A stretch of DNA of 64,000 nucleotides from Mesorhizobium sp. BR1-1-16 (GTDB lineage Bacteria; Pseudomonadota; Alphaproteobacteria; Rhizobiales; Kaistiaceae). Both the position numbers and the translations under genes were made by a program. The notes beneath the pieces are model-generated. The model ran no database searches, had not been told where the DNA came from, and saw nothing but the letters and a program-made list of their open reading frames with translations. The stretch spans positions 1 to 64,000 of the forward strand of contig NZ_JAIUIE010000002.1 of the NCBI RefSeq assembly GCF_020165495.1, written 5' to 3'. Below are positions 1-7,153 of this stretch, in pieces. Within the stretch, counting starts at the first letter, position 1, and each line of letters opens with the position of its first letter.

Positions 1-653
1 GGTTTGGGGCGAACCTTATCGGGGGTTTGCGCGAGCAGGGGGGAAGGTTCTGGCAAAACCGAGGGCGTCTTCGGCGCGCCACCATTTGGCTGCCAGTTTG
101 CGACCTTGGCGATTTCCTCGATTCCCAGCTTGTTCGGGCTGCCGTCTCGGTTGGTCAACCCATACGATCCTGCATTCTCGGTCAGCCAAGCAATAATGGC
201 CTGCTTGGCAGACTTGCCACGCCGCCGCGTTGGGTCGTTCGCAACGGCGGTCCAGGCGGCGACTGCGGCCGCGAGCTTGGGCGAATGAAACGCGCTCGAA
301 GTGTCATCGATCGCGAGCGCCGACGTTGCCCTCGATGCCGGGGCGCGGAAGAAGGTGTCGTGCATCCCCTTCCGTGCGAGCCAAACCCTCAGTTCGGCAA
401 CATCCACCAGCGTATTCGACCAGTCGATCTCATCGTCACTCTGGTTCCACGGCCTGACGATCGTATCCAGCCGTTCGGCCCTGATAGCGTTCTTGAGCGA
501 GGTCAAAAAGGGCGCCGCCGCATCGATGATTTCATCGCCGAACACTGAATACGCAACCCGTTCAAGCGGGGCGGGGTCATGTCCCGCAAGCAGTAGAGCA
601 ATCTGGAAAACGTTCAGCTCGTCGACGAATTGCCAGCGACGCAGGCCTTCCAT
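1..653 (-). CDS. Hypothetical protein of integrative element, C-terminus cut off by window edge
   Basis: The reverse strand is open without a stop from an ATG at 651-653 to the first base, giving at least 217 residues. The protein starts MEGLRRWQFVDELNVFQIA. GAGG lies 8-9 nt before the ATG. Near residues 170-205 it carries NRDGSPNKLGIEEIAKVANW followed by GGAPKTP, a tail I recognise from hypothetical proteins of phages and genomic islands. The gene sits next to the integrase in the same direction, so it is probably element cargo or regulation. No enzymatic motif is seen and the function is unknown. Confidence 0.75.
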   Translation of the reverse strand, partial: MEGLRRWQFVDELNVFQIALLLAGHDPAPLERVAYSVFGDEIIDAAAPFLTSLKNAIRAERLDTIVRPWNQSDDEIDWSNTLVDVAELRVWLARKGMHDTFFRAPASRATSALAIDDTSSAFHSPKLAAAVAAWTAVANDPTRRRGKSAKQAIIAWLTENAGSYGLTNRDGSPNKLGIEEIAKVANWQPNGGAPKTPSVLPEPSPLLAQTPDKVRPK

Positions 654-770
654 GTATTTACCTCGTGATTCGTTTCAGTCCGATCACGATTGCGCCATCG
701 ATCCAAGCATGGCCAGAGAAGTGCAGAGAAAGATTGCGCGATACCCGCAATCAACAGCCAGCTGCATTGA

Positions 771-1976
771 TTAGGCTGCGGCGCGAACCCCTAATCGCCG
801 GAGAATATCGAGCTGGTCCGCCCACCACGTCATCATCTTCACGCGCTCGTCCCAGTGTTCGCTTCGTGCATAGGCGCGGCGGACGGCGTCGCCGTCGGCA
901 TGAGCGAGTTGACGCTCGATTGCATCGGGGTTCCAGAGACCAGATTCGTTTAGCAGGGTGGACGCCGTTGCTCGGAAGCCGTGTGCCGTCGCTACGTCGG
1001 GACCGAAGCCGAGGCGCCGCAGCGCGCCATTGAGTGTGTTGTCGCTGATCGGCCGCTTTGCCGCGCCGATGCATGGAAACACGAAGTCGTCTTCGCCAGT
1101 GAGCGCTTGCAGCTCGCGCAAGATGGCGACGGCCTGCCGTTGCAGCGGTACGCGATGCGGGCGGCGCATCTTCATGCGCTCGGCTGGGATGCTCCAGATG
1201 GCGTTGTCGAGGTCGAACTCAGACCAATGGGCCGCGCGTAACTCGCCGGGTCGAGGAAACAGCAGCGGCATGAGCCGGAGGGCCGCTGTCGTCGCCGGCT
1301 GTCCTGAATAGCCGTCGATCGCGCGCAGTAGTTGGCCAAGCTCGTTCGGTGTTGTGATCGCCGAACGGTGCCTCACTTGTGGCGTCGTCAGCGCGTCGCG
1401 CAGGGCGAACGTCGGATCGTTCTCAGCCCGCGCTGTTGCGATGGCATAGCGGAAGACCGCGCCTATGGATGATCGCAGCCGGCGAGCGGTTTCATGCCGT
1501 CCGGTCGTTTCGATGGATCGCAGCACTTCCAGCACCTCGGAAGCCGTAATCGTCGCGACGTCACGAGCGCCGAGCTTCGGATAGGCAAAGCCTAGAAGCC
1601 AGCGACGCTTGCCAAGCGTGATTTCGGCCAAGCCTTCGCGCTCCAGCTTGGCGAGGTGGTCCTCGGCGACAGCCCGGAATGTGTTCTCAGTCGCTGCGCG
1701 CGCATCCTGCCGAGATTGCTTCTTGATCGCCGAGGGATCGGCGCCGCTCGCAATAAGGCGCCGCGCCTCTTCCCGTCGCTCGCGAGCCTTGGCGAGCGTC
1801 ACGTCGGGATAGGGGCCGATAGCGAGTAGCTTCTCTCGTCCCTCAATGCGATATTTGAGGCGCCAGAGCCGCGATCCAGTCGGATTTATCAGTAGAAAGA
1901 GCCCGCCGCCGTCGGCGAGCTTGAAGGGTTTGTCGGTCGGCTTGGCGTTACGGATCGCCGTATCGGTAAGAGGCAT
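771..1976 (-). CDS. Tyrosine recombinase / integrase with DUF4102 N-domain
   Basis: 401-residue site-specific recombinase of the P4/DUF4102 type. An N-terminal arm-binding domain (residues 1-90, LADGGGLFLLINPTGSRLW) is followed by a core-binding region and a catalytic domain. Candidate active-site residues are R242 (in RPGEL), K269, H332 and R335 (HGFR), H359 (LAH) and the nucleophile Y369, so it should be active. The start lies 166 bp from the 3' end of tRNA-Leu and the gene reads away from it, the usual layout of an element integrated in a tRNA 3' end. Four GGGGGTA-type repeats lie at and before the start codon. It would excise or integrate the element lying to the left. Confidence 0.95.
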   Translation of the reverse strand: MPLTDTAIRNAKPTDKPFKLADGGGLFLLINPTGSRLWRLKYRIEGREKLLAIGPYPDVTLAKARERREEARRLIASGADPSAIKKQSRQDARAATENTFRAVAEDHLAKLEREGLAEITLGKRRWLLGFAYPKLGARDVATITASEVLEVLRSIETTGRHETARRLRSSIGAVFRYAIATARAENDPTFALRDALTTPQVRHRSAITTPNELGQLLRAIDGYSGQPATTAALRLMPLLFPRPGELRAAHWSEFDLDNAIWSIPAERMKMRRPHRVPLQRQAVAILRELQALTGEDDFVFPCIGAAKRPISDNTLNGALRRLGFGPDVATAHGFRATASTLLNESGLWNPDAIERQLAHADGDAVRRAYARSEHWDERVKMMTWWADQLDILRRLGVRAAA

Positions 1977-2029
1977 GGGGGTATCGCCTCATTTGGGGGT
2001 ATCGTTCTGTACCCCCAGAAATACCCCCA
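1976..2029. repeat. Four GGGGGTA-type boxes upstream of the integrase
   Basis: TGGGGGTA occurs at 1976-1983 and 1994-2001 (both extend to TGGGGGTATCG). The inverted form TACCCCCA occurs at 2010-2017 and 2022-2029. The first copy overlaps the integrase start codon. Two direct and two inverted copies within 54 bp look like protein-binding sites: integrase arm-type sites, or an autorepressor operator. Which one is inference. Confidence 0.6.
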
Positions 2030-2064
2030 AAATCGCTGGCTGCCAATGGAATGCCCTAAACGAC

Positions 2065-2086
2065 ATCGGACCCCGCAGGGTCCGAT
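2065..2086. terminator. Perfect hairpin between tRNA-Leu and integrase
   Basis: ATCGGACCC (2065-2073) and GGGTCCGAT (2078-2086) form a 9-bp stem with a CGCA loop. On the plus strand it is followed by TTCTTTGCATTTC, so it resembles an intrinsic terminator in that direction. On the minus strand (downstream of the tRNA) the following sequence is less T-rich. It could also be part of the attachment region. Confidence 0.4.
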
Positions 2087-2141
2087 TTCTTTGCATTTCT
2101 GCCGATTTCCGGAGCCCTTTAGCAGGCTCTGTATTGGGAAA

Positions 2142-2226
2142 TGGTGCCCAGAAGAGGACTCGAACCTCCACGACTTGCGTCACACGGACCTGAACCGTGC
2201 GCGTCTACCAATTCCGCCATCTGGGC
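2142..2226 (-). tRNA. tRNA-Leu (anticodon CAG), CCA encoded
   Basis: The reverse strand reads GCCCAGATGGCGGAATTGG at the 5' end and closes with CTTCTGGGCACCA. The acceptor stem GCCCAGA/TCTGGGC, D-arm GGTAGAC, anticodon stem CACGG/CCGTG with loop TTCAGGT (anticodon CAG), variable arm and T-arm GGTTCGAGTCC are all present. The long variable arm fits a class II leucine tRNA. The gene is intact although an integrated element abuts its 3' end, as expected when the element restores the tRNA tail. Confidence 0.97.
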
Positions 2227-2279
2227 GACGGGCGGATGCTTAAGGGGGCGGTCGCGGCTTGTCAATCGTCATTGCCGGC

Positions 2280-3284
2280 TTAGAGGGGATAACCCTGTTG
2301 ACGGGCGAGATCGAGCAGCGAGACGGCCGGGCGCGGGCCGATATGGGTGATAACTTCGGCGGCGACCAGCGAGCCGAGCGCCGCCGCATCGGTAAGTGCG
2401 AAGCCGCGCGCGACGCCGTAGAGAAAGCCCGACGCATAGAGATCGCCGGCGCCGGTCGTATCGATCACCGTCTCGACGGGGGTTGCCGGCACCTGCTGGA
2501 TTTCATCCGGCGTCACCACGAAGGAGCCATCGGCGCCGACGGTCACCGCCGCCATGCGGCAATCAGTGCGCAGCGCCTCGAGCGCGGCACCAAAGCTCGA
2601 CGTCTGGTAGAATGACTTCAGCTCGGCGTCGTTGGCGAGCAGGATGTCGATGGTGCCGTCGCGCAGCAGTCGTTTGAAATCACTGCGGAAGCGGTCGACG
2701 CAAAAGGCATCCGAGAGTGTCAGCGAGACCTTCCGGCCGGCCTTGTGGGCGATCTCCGCAGCCTTGTGGAACGCCTCGCGGGCGCTCGGAGCATCCCAGA
2801 GGAAGCCCTCGAAATAGGTGATCGCCGTATCCGCGACGAGGTCGGCGTCGATATCATCAGGCCCCAGCATGTGGCAGGCGCCGAGATAGGTGTTCATCGT
2901 GCGCTCGCCATCCGGCGTGATGAAGATCATCGAGCGCGCGGTGGGCAGGCCGCCGGCCGCGAGCGGCGCGACGTCGAAGCGGGCGCCGATCGCGCGCATG
3001 TCGTGGCTATAGACGGCGCCGAGCTGGTCGTCGGCGACCTTGCCGACATAGGAGCAGCGGCCGCCCAGCGAGGCGATGCCGGCAACCGTATTGCCGGCCG
3101 AACCGCCAGAGGCTTCGATCGCAGGTCCCATGGCGGCATAGAGCCGCTGCGATTCGTCCATGTCGACCAGCCGCATCGAACCCTTGGCCAGCTTCTGCTC
3201 GACCAGAAAATCGTCCTCCGCCCGCGCCAGGATGTCGACGATCGCGTTGCCCATTCCGAGAACGTGATAGTGCGCTTCAGTCAT
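2280..3284 (-). CDS. Adenosine-kinase-like PfkB family kinase
   Basis: 334-residue ribokinase-fold kinase, predicted to phosphorylate adenosine (purine salvage) or a related sugar/nucleoside with ATP. The N-terminal GMGNAIVDI, central SGGSAGNT substrate loop and the anion-hole motif DTTGAGDLYASGF with catalytic Asp are present. The chosen ATG at 3282-3284 starts MTEAHYHVLGMGNAIVD and fits the family. Longer in-frame extensions run into the divergent membrane gene and have no kinase homology. It stands alone between tRNA-Leu and the divergent EI24 gene. The adenosine assignment comes from overall sequence resemblance. Other PfkB substrates are possible. Confidence 0.88.
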   Translation of the reverse strand: MTEAHYHVLGMGNAIVDILARAEDDFLVEQKLAKGSMRLVDMDESQRLYAAMGPAIEASGGSAGNTVAGIASLGGRCSYVGKVADDQLGAVYSHDMRAIGARFDVAPLAAGGLPTARSMIFITPDGERTMNTYLGACHMLGPDDIDADLVADTAITYFEGFLWDAPSAREAFHKAAEIAHKAGRKVSLTLSDAFCVDRFRSDFKRLLRDGTIDILLANDAELKSFYQTSSFGAALEALRTDCRMAAVTVGADGSFVVTPDEIQQVPATPVETVIDTTGAGDLYASGFLYGVARGFALTDAAALGSLVAAEVITHIGPRPAVSLLDLARQQGYPL

Positions 3285-3345
3285 CGGCGAGGATCCTGGC
3301 TGGCAGCCGGTCGCGCCGGCAGAGAATGTGTAAAATGCGTGACGG

Positions 3346-3373
3346 ACTATACAATCCGCGCGAAGCCGTGCAA
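3346..3373 (-). promoter_or_regulatory. Possible sigma-70 type promoter for the PfkB kinase
   Basis: On the minus strand TTGCAC (3368-3373) is followed after 16 nt by TATAGT (3346-3351), about 62 bp before the kinase start. The -10 is good and the -35 partial. Confidence 0.35.
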
Positions 3374-3476
3374 CCACGGCGCCCGGCCGGGATCGCGGCA
3401 ATTCAGCCCCGTTGCGACGGCGTGTGGCGATGACCATCTCGGTTTTGCCGGCTGTCGTGCCGGAAGGAGGATTTCG

Positions 3477-4154
3477 ATGCTCGGCGCCGCCTGGCTTGCC
3501 CTCAGCGACCTGCCGACGCCGCCCTTCCGGGCCGCGCTCTGGAAGATGCTGGGACTGACGCTGCTCCTGCTGCTCCTGGCCTGGCTCGGGCTGCAGGCGC
3601 TGGTGTTGCATTTCGCCGTCTGGCCGAGCCAGCCCTGGATCGAGACGTCCGTCGCCATCGTGAGCGGCGTCGGCTTCGTCATTGGCCTCGGCTTCCTGAT
3701 CGGACCGGTCTCGGCGCTGATGGCCGGGCTCTTCTCCGACGATGTCGCCGCGGTGGTCGAGGAAACGCATTACCCGTTCGATCCGCCGGGCACGCCGCTC
3801 TCGCTCGGTACTAGCCTCATGGGGACGCTCGGCTTCACCGCGACGACCATTCTCGTCAATCTCGTCTGCCTCGTCCTGCTGCTGGTGCCGGGCGTCAATC
3901 TCGTCGCCTTCTTCATCGGCAACGGCTATCTGCTCGGCCGCGAATTCTTCGAGGCGGCCGCGGCGCGTCACGGCGGCGTCGAACGCGCGCGGTCTCTGCG
4001 GCGGGAGAATGCCGGGCTGGTGCTGGTCGGCGGGTTCGTCATCGCGCTGTTCCTCGCCATTCCGATCGTCAATCTCTTGACGCCGCTCTTCGCGATGGCC
4101 TTCATGACGCATCTCTACAAGCGCGTCGCCGGCAGCGTTCCTGTCGCGGACTGA
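3477..4154 (+). CDS. EI24 / CysZ-like membrane protein
   Basis: 225-residue polytopic inner-membrane protein of the EI24 domain family (often named sulfate transporter family or CysZ-like). Hydrophobic segments lie near residues 22-45, 60-90, 115-150 and 180-210, and the tail PLFAMAFMTHLYKR is typical. GGAGG sits 7 nt before the ATG, which fixes the start. A longer in-frame reading upstream is antisense to the kinase and is excluded. The DUF2214 gene follows 11 bp later, so the two are probably co-transcribed. CysZ in enterobacteria imports sulfate, but that role is not shown for alphaproteobacterial members. Confidence 0.85.
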   Translation: MLGAAWLALSDLPTPPFRAALWKMLGLTLLLLLLAWLGLQALVLHFAVWPSQPWIETSVAIVSGVGFVIGLGFLIGPVSALMAGLFSDDVAAVVEETHYPFDPPGTPLSLGTSLMGTLGFTATTILVNLVCLVLLLVPGVNLVAFFIGNGYLLGREFFEAAAARHGGVERARSLRRENAGLVLVGGFVIALFLAIPIVNLLTPLFAMAFMTHLYKRVAGSVPVAD

Positions 4155-4165
4155 GGTTCAACGCC

Positions 4166-4612
4166 ATGCTGGTCGATCTCGTTCTCGCCATTCTGCATCA
4201 CCTGCTGGTGTTCAGCCTGTTCGCGATTCTCGCGGTCGAACTCGTCTGGCTGAAGCGAGACCTCGATCTGCCGGGCCTCCGGCGTGTCGGCAAGCTCGAC
4301 ATGGTCTATGGCGCCGTCGCCGGCGCGGTGCTGGTGGTCGGCGTCCTCAGGGTGTTCTTCGGCCTCAAGGGCTACGAATACTACATGTCCAGCCACTCCT
4401 TCTGGGCGAAGATGGCGGCGTTTGCCGTAGTCGGCCTGCTGTCGATCCCGCCGACGCGGCAGATGATCCGCTGGCGCAAGCGGGCCGAGGGCGAGCCGGG
4501 CTGGCTGCCGTCCGCCAAGGAGGTTTCCGGCGCGCGCCGCTATCTGCATATCGAAGCGGCCGTGTTCCTGCTGATCCCGATCTTCGCAGCGGCGATGGCG
4601 CGCGGCTATTGA
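4166..4612 (+). CDS. DUF2214 family membrane protein
   Basis: 148 residues with four predicted membrane segments (about 7-25, 47-70, 85-100 and 125-145). The signature HHLLVFSLFAILAVEL near the N-terminus and the GLKGYEYY and HSFWAKM stretches match DUF2214. It follows the EI24 gene by 11 bp, suggesting one operon. The function is unknown. The charged residues around W86-K88 and R100-R106 lie in a cytoplasmic loop. Confidence 0.85.
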   Translation: MLVDLVLAILHHLLVFSLFAILAVELVWLKRDLDLPGLRRVGKLDMVYGAVAGAVLVVGVLRVFFGLKGYEYYMSSHSFWAKMAAFAVVGLLSIPPTRQMIRWRKRAEGEPGWLPSAKEVSGARRYLHIEAAVFLLIPIFAAAMARGY

Positions 4613-4997
4613 GCGGCCGCGATCCGGCCTCAGGCACCTCTCGCGTTCCCTTGTTCTGAAGCGTCGGCGGCGCCTTCACTCGCTCCCTTTTCGCGGCTGA
4701 GTCTGCGTCGACGCGCTCGCCGAGCGCTCTCCTCGCCCCTCCTGTTCATCCGCCCAACCCGCGACTGATCGGTCCCGCCGTTCACGCAGCCGCTCGCGCG
4801 GTCGGCAATACGTTGGGCGATGCGCTGGATCGTGCAAAGACATGTCTCCAAAAAATAACGTAATTCGTGGCTACTTGAAAGGAATATCAAGCTTGGTCGT
4901 GGCAATAGTCATAGTCAAATTTCAATAATAGAACGGATATTTCATCTTTGAGACCTGATGTATTGATTATGAAGAGAGAAAATTATTGATCAATTGG

Positions 4998-5026
4998 TTG
5001 ACTCGGGCAGCCACATTCGATATGTG
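4998..5026 (+). promoter_or_regulatory. Promoter for the choline/betaine importer operon
   Basis: TTGACT (4998-5003), 17-nt spacer, TATGTG (5021-5026). The predicted start of transcription, near 5033, leaves a leader of about 33 nt containing AAGGAG before the ATG at 5066. The spacing and -35 are close to sigma-70 consensus. Confidence 0.55.
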
Positions 5027-5028
5027 GC
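5010..5028. promoter_or_regulatory. Operator-like inverted repeat over the -10 box
   Basis: GCCACAT (5010-5016) and ATGTGGC (5022-5028) are perfect 7-bp arms around TCGAT. They cover the spacer and -10 of the predicted promoter, the position expected for a repressor site. The regulator is not encoded in the window. Confidence 0.5.
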
Positions 5029-5065
5029 CAAATTGTATTGTAAATGATGAAGGAGATTCTATCCG

Positions 5066-6085
5066 ATGACATTCTGCTCGAAAGGCGCCGTGGCGGCAGT
5101 GCTCGCGTTTTCGCTTGGAGCCCTGCTCAGCCATCCCGTTCAAGCACAGGAAACGACCTGCGGAACTGACCGAAAGATTGATATTGCCGAGATGACCTGG
5201 CCGTCTGCGGCCGCGTTGGCGCATATCCACGCCGTCATCCTGGAAAAGGGCTATGGCTGCTCCGTCGGGCTGGTGACGGGTGATACGGTGCCGACCTCAT
5301 CATCGATGCTGTCGCGCGGCACGCCGGCGATTGCGCCGGAGCTCTGGACGAGCGCGATCGAGGAGCCATGGGCCAATGGCATCAAGGACGGGAAGGTCGT
5401 CAAGCTGGCCGACGCCATCACCGACGGCACGATCGAGGGCTGGTTCATTCCGCGCTACACGCAGGAAGCCAATCCCGAGCTCGTCACGGCGAAGGATGTG
5501 ATCGCGCATCCGGAACTGTTTCCTGATCCCGAGGATTCCAGCAAGGGACGGCTCTATTCCTGCCCGCCGGGATGGGCGTGCGAGCTGTCGACATCGGCCC
5601 TGTTCACGGCCTTCGACATGAAAAAGACCTGGAACCTGTTTTCGCCTGGCTCCGGCGGCGCCCTCGATGCGTCGATCGCCCGTGCCTTCCTGCGCAAGCA
5701 GCCGATCCTGTTCTATTACTGGGGTCCGACCGCGATCCTCGGCAAGTATGATGCTGTCCAGCTCGACCTCGGCCCGACCAAGCCGGATGTCTATGTCTGC
5801 AACACCGATCCGGATTGCGACAAGCCGAAGGGCGTGACGGCTTATCCGTCCTCGCCGGCCATCGTCGGTGCTGCTGCCTGGATCAAGACGGATGCACCCG
5901 TCATTGCCGATTACTTCTCGAAGGTCGGGCTTTCGAACAAGGAGATCAGCGACATTCTCGTCTATGGCGACGAGAACAAGGCTGATGCCGCGGCGACCGC
6001 CGAGAACTTCCTCAAGACGAAGACCGACGTGTGGACCAAGTGGGTCCCGGCCGATGTTGCCGAAAAGGTAAAGGCCGCGCTCTAG
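5066..6085 (+). CDS. choX: Choline/betaine ABC transporter substrate-binding protein
   Basis: 339-residue periplasmic binding protein of the OpuAC/ProX type. Residues 1-27 form a signal peptide with predicted cleavage after VQA. The mature protein begins QETTCG and continues KIDIAEMTWPSAAALAHIHA, typical of ChoX and ProX quaternary-amine binders. Several cysteines (TCG, GYGC, SCPPGWAC, VCNTDPDC) could form disulfides. AAGGAG lies before the ATG. It leads a set with a permease and an ATPase, so it delivers choline, betaine or proline betaine for osmoprotection or carbon use. Choline versus betaine cannot be settled by reading. Confidence 0.88.
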   Translation: MTFCSKGAVAAVLAFSLGALLSHPVQAQETTCGTDRKIDIAEMTWPSAAALAHIHAVILEKGYGCSVGLVTGDTVPTSSSMLSRGTPAIAPELWTSAIEEPWANGIKDGKVVKLADAITDGTIEGWFIPRYTQEANPELVTAKDVIAHPELFPDPEDSSKGRLYSCPPGWACELSTSALFTAFDMKKTWNLFSPGSGGALDASIARAFLRKQPILFYYWGPTAILGKYDAVQLDLGPTKPDVYVCNTDPDCDKPKGVTAYPSSPAIVGAAAWIKTDAPVIADYFSKVGLSNKEISDILVYGDENKADAAATAENFLKTKTDVWTKWVPADVAEKVKAAL

Positions 6086-6111
6086 GCGTCCGCTGGACCG
6101 TGTTTCGATCG

Positions 6112-6138
6112 ACGTGGCCGGAGCCTCTCCGGCCACGT
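6112..6138 (+). terminator. Perfect 12-bp hairpin between binding protein and permease genes
   Basis: ACGTGGCCGGAG (6112-6123) pairs with CTCCGGCCACGT (6127-6138) across a CCT loop, 26 nt after the binding-protein stop. TCTCGTTCTG follows, so the T-tract is weak. It probably acts as a partial terminator or an mRNA stabiliser that raises binding protein over permease. Confidence 0.6.
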
Positions 6139-6280
6139 TCTCGTTCTGCGCCCACCTGAAGCCTGGTCTTGCCGACCTTCTTCGATCCGGCAGCGCGAAC
6201 CTGGGGGCCGTCCTGGTCCGGGGTTCGGCGCGGCCTCCAAAACGCGGCCGTCTTCGGACAAGGCCGGTTGGAGCTCAACA

Positions 6281-7153
6281 ATGTTTCCTGAAATCATCGA
6301 TACCAGACCGCTGCGGCGCGCGGTCGACGACGGCCTCAACTGGGTCGTCGGTCATTGGTCCGGCGCGCTGGAGGCCGCCGCGTCGCCCCTCGCCATCCTG
6401 CTCAACGCGCTTGAGAAGCTGCTGATCGGGACGCCCTGGTGGCTGATCGCGGCCATTCTCGCGGGCATCGCATGGCTCGCCACGCGGCGATGGCAGCTGC
6501 CGCTGTTCGTCGTCCTCTCCATGCTGTTTCTCGGCGTCATGAATCTGTGGCAGGACGCGATGACGACGATGGCGCTGATGATCGCCGCGACGCTGACGGC
6601 GATCGTCATCTCGATCCCGGTCGGGGTATGGATGTCGCGCTCGCGCGCCGTCCGCCAGATCGCAACGCCGCTGCTCGATCTGATGCAGACCATGCCGAGC
6701 TTCGTCTATCTAATTCCGACCGTCATGATCTTCGGCCCGGGAAAGATTCCCGCTCTGATCGCGACGATCGTCTATGCGGCGCCGCCGCTGGTGCGCCTGA
6801 CCGATCTCGGCCTCAGAAGCGTCGATCCCGCGGTCATGGAAGCCAGCCGCGCCTTCGGATCGAGCCCCGGCCAGCGTCTCCTCGGCGTCCAGATTCCGCT
6901 CGCTTTGCCGACGATCCTCGCCGGCATCAACCAGACGACGATGATGGCGCTGGCCATGGTCGTGATCGCCTCGATGATCGGGGCCGGTGGCCTCGGCTAT
7001 CAGGTGCTGCAGGGCATCGGGCGGCTCGAAGTCTCGCGGGGACTGTTCGCAGGCCTCGGCATTGTCGCCCTCGCGATCATCTTCGATCGCATCACCCAGT
7101 CTTTCGGCAAGCAGCTTCAGACGCGGATCGGACTTTCGGAGGGACGCACATGA
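6281..7153 (+). CDS. choW: Choline/betaine ABC transporter permease
   Basis: 290-residue inner-membrane permease of the ProW/OpuAB family. Hydrophobic spans lie near residues 55-90, 95-120, 140-175, 215-245 and 255-275. The cytoplasmic EAA-like loop (VDPAVMEASRAFGSSPGQRL) contacts the ATPase. The MQTMPSFVYLIPTVMIFGPG segment is typical of betaine permeases. The stop overlaps the ATG of the ATPase gene (ATGA at 7150-7153), indicating translational coupling. It is 195 bp downstream of the binding protein, with a hairpin between. Confidence 0.9.
   Translation: MFPEIIDTRPLRRAVDDGLNWVVGHWSGALEAAASPLAILLNALEKLLIGTPWWLIAAILAGIAWLATRRWQLPLFVVLSMLFLGVMNLWQDAMTTMALMIAATLTAIVISIPVGVWMSRSRAVRQIATPLLDLMQTMPSFVYLIPTVMIFGPGKIPALIATIVYAAPPLVRLTDLGLRSVDPAVMEASRAFGSSPGQRLLGVQIPLALPTILAGINQTTMMALAMVVIASMIGAGGLGYQVLQGIGRLEVSRGLFAGLGIVALAIIFDRITQSFGKQLQTRIGLSEGRT

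Larger units (their letters stand above)
4613..5065. other. Gene-free region; AT-rich control region upstream of choX-like gene
   Basis: This 453-bp gap has a GC-rich left half with no convincing gene and a strikingly AT-rich right half (about 4850-5060) unlike the rest of the window. The AT-rich half contains palindromes AGACATGTCT (4838-4847) and ATTGATCAAT (4985-4994), a promoter at 4998-5026 and an inverted repeat at 5010-5028. I see no RNA gene. Confidence 0.7.

Noticed and set aside
4630-4905. 91-codon minus-strand frame in the gap before choX
   Set aside because: No ribosome site of note, Arg/Ser-rich low-complexity product and no homology recognised.
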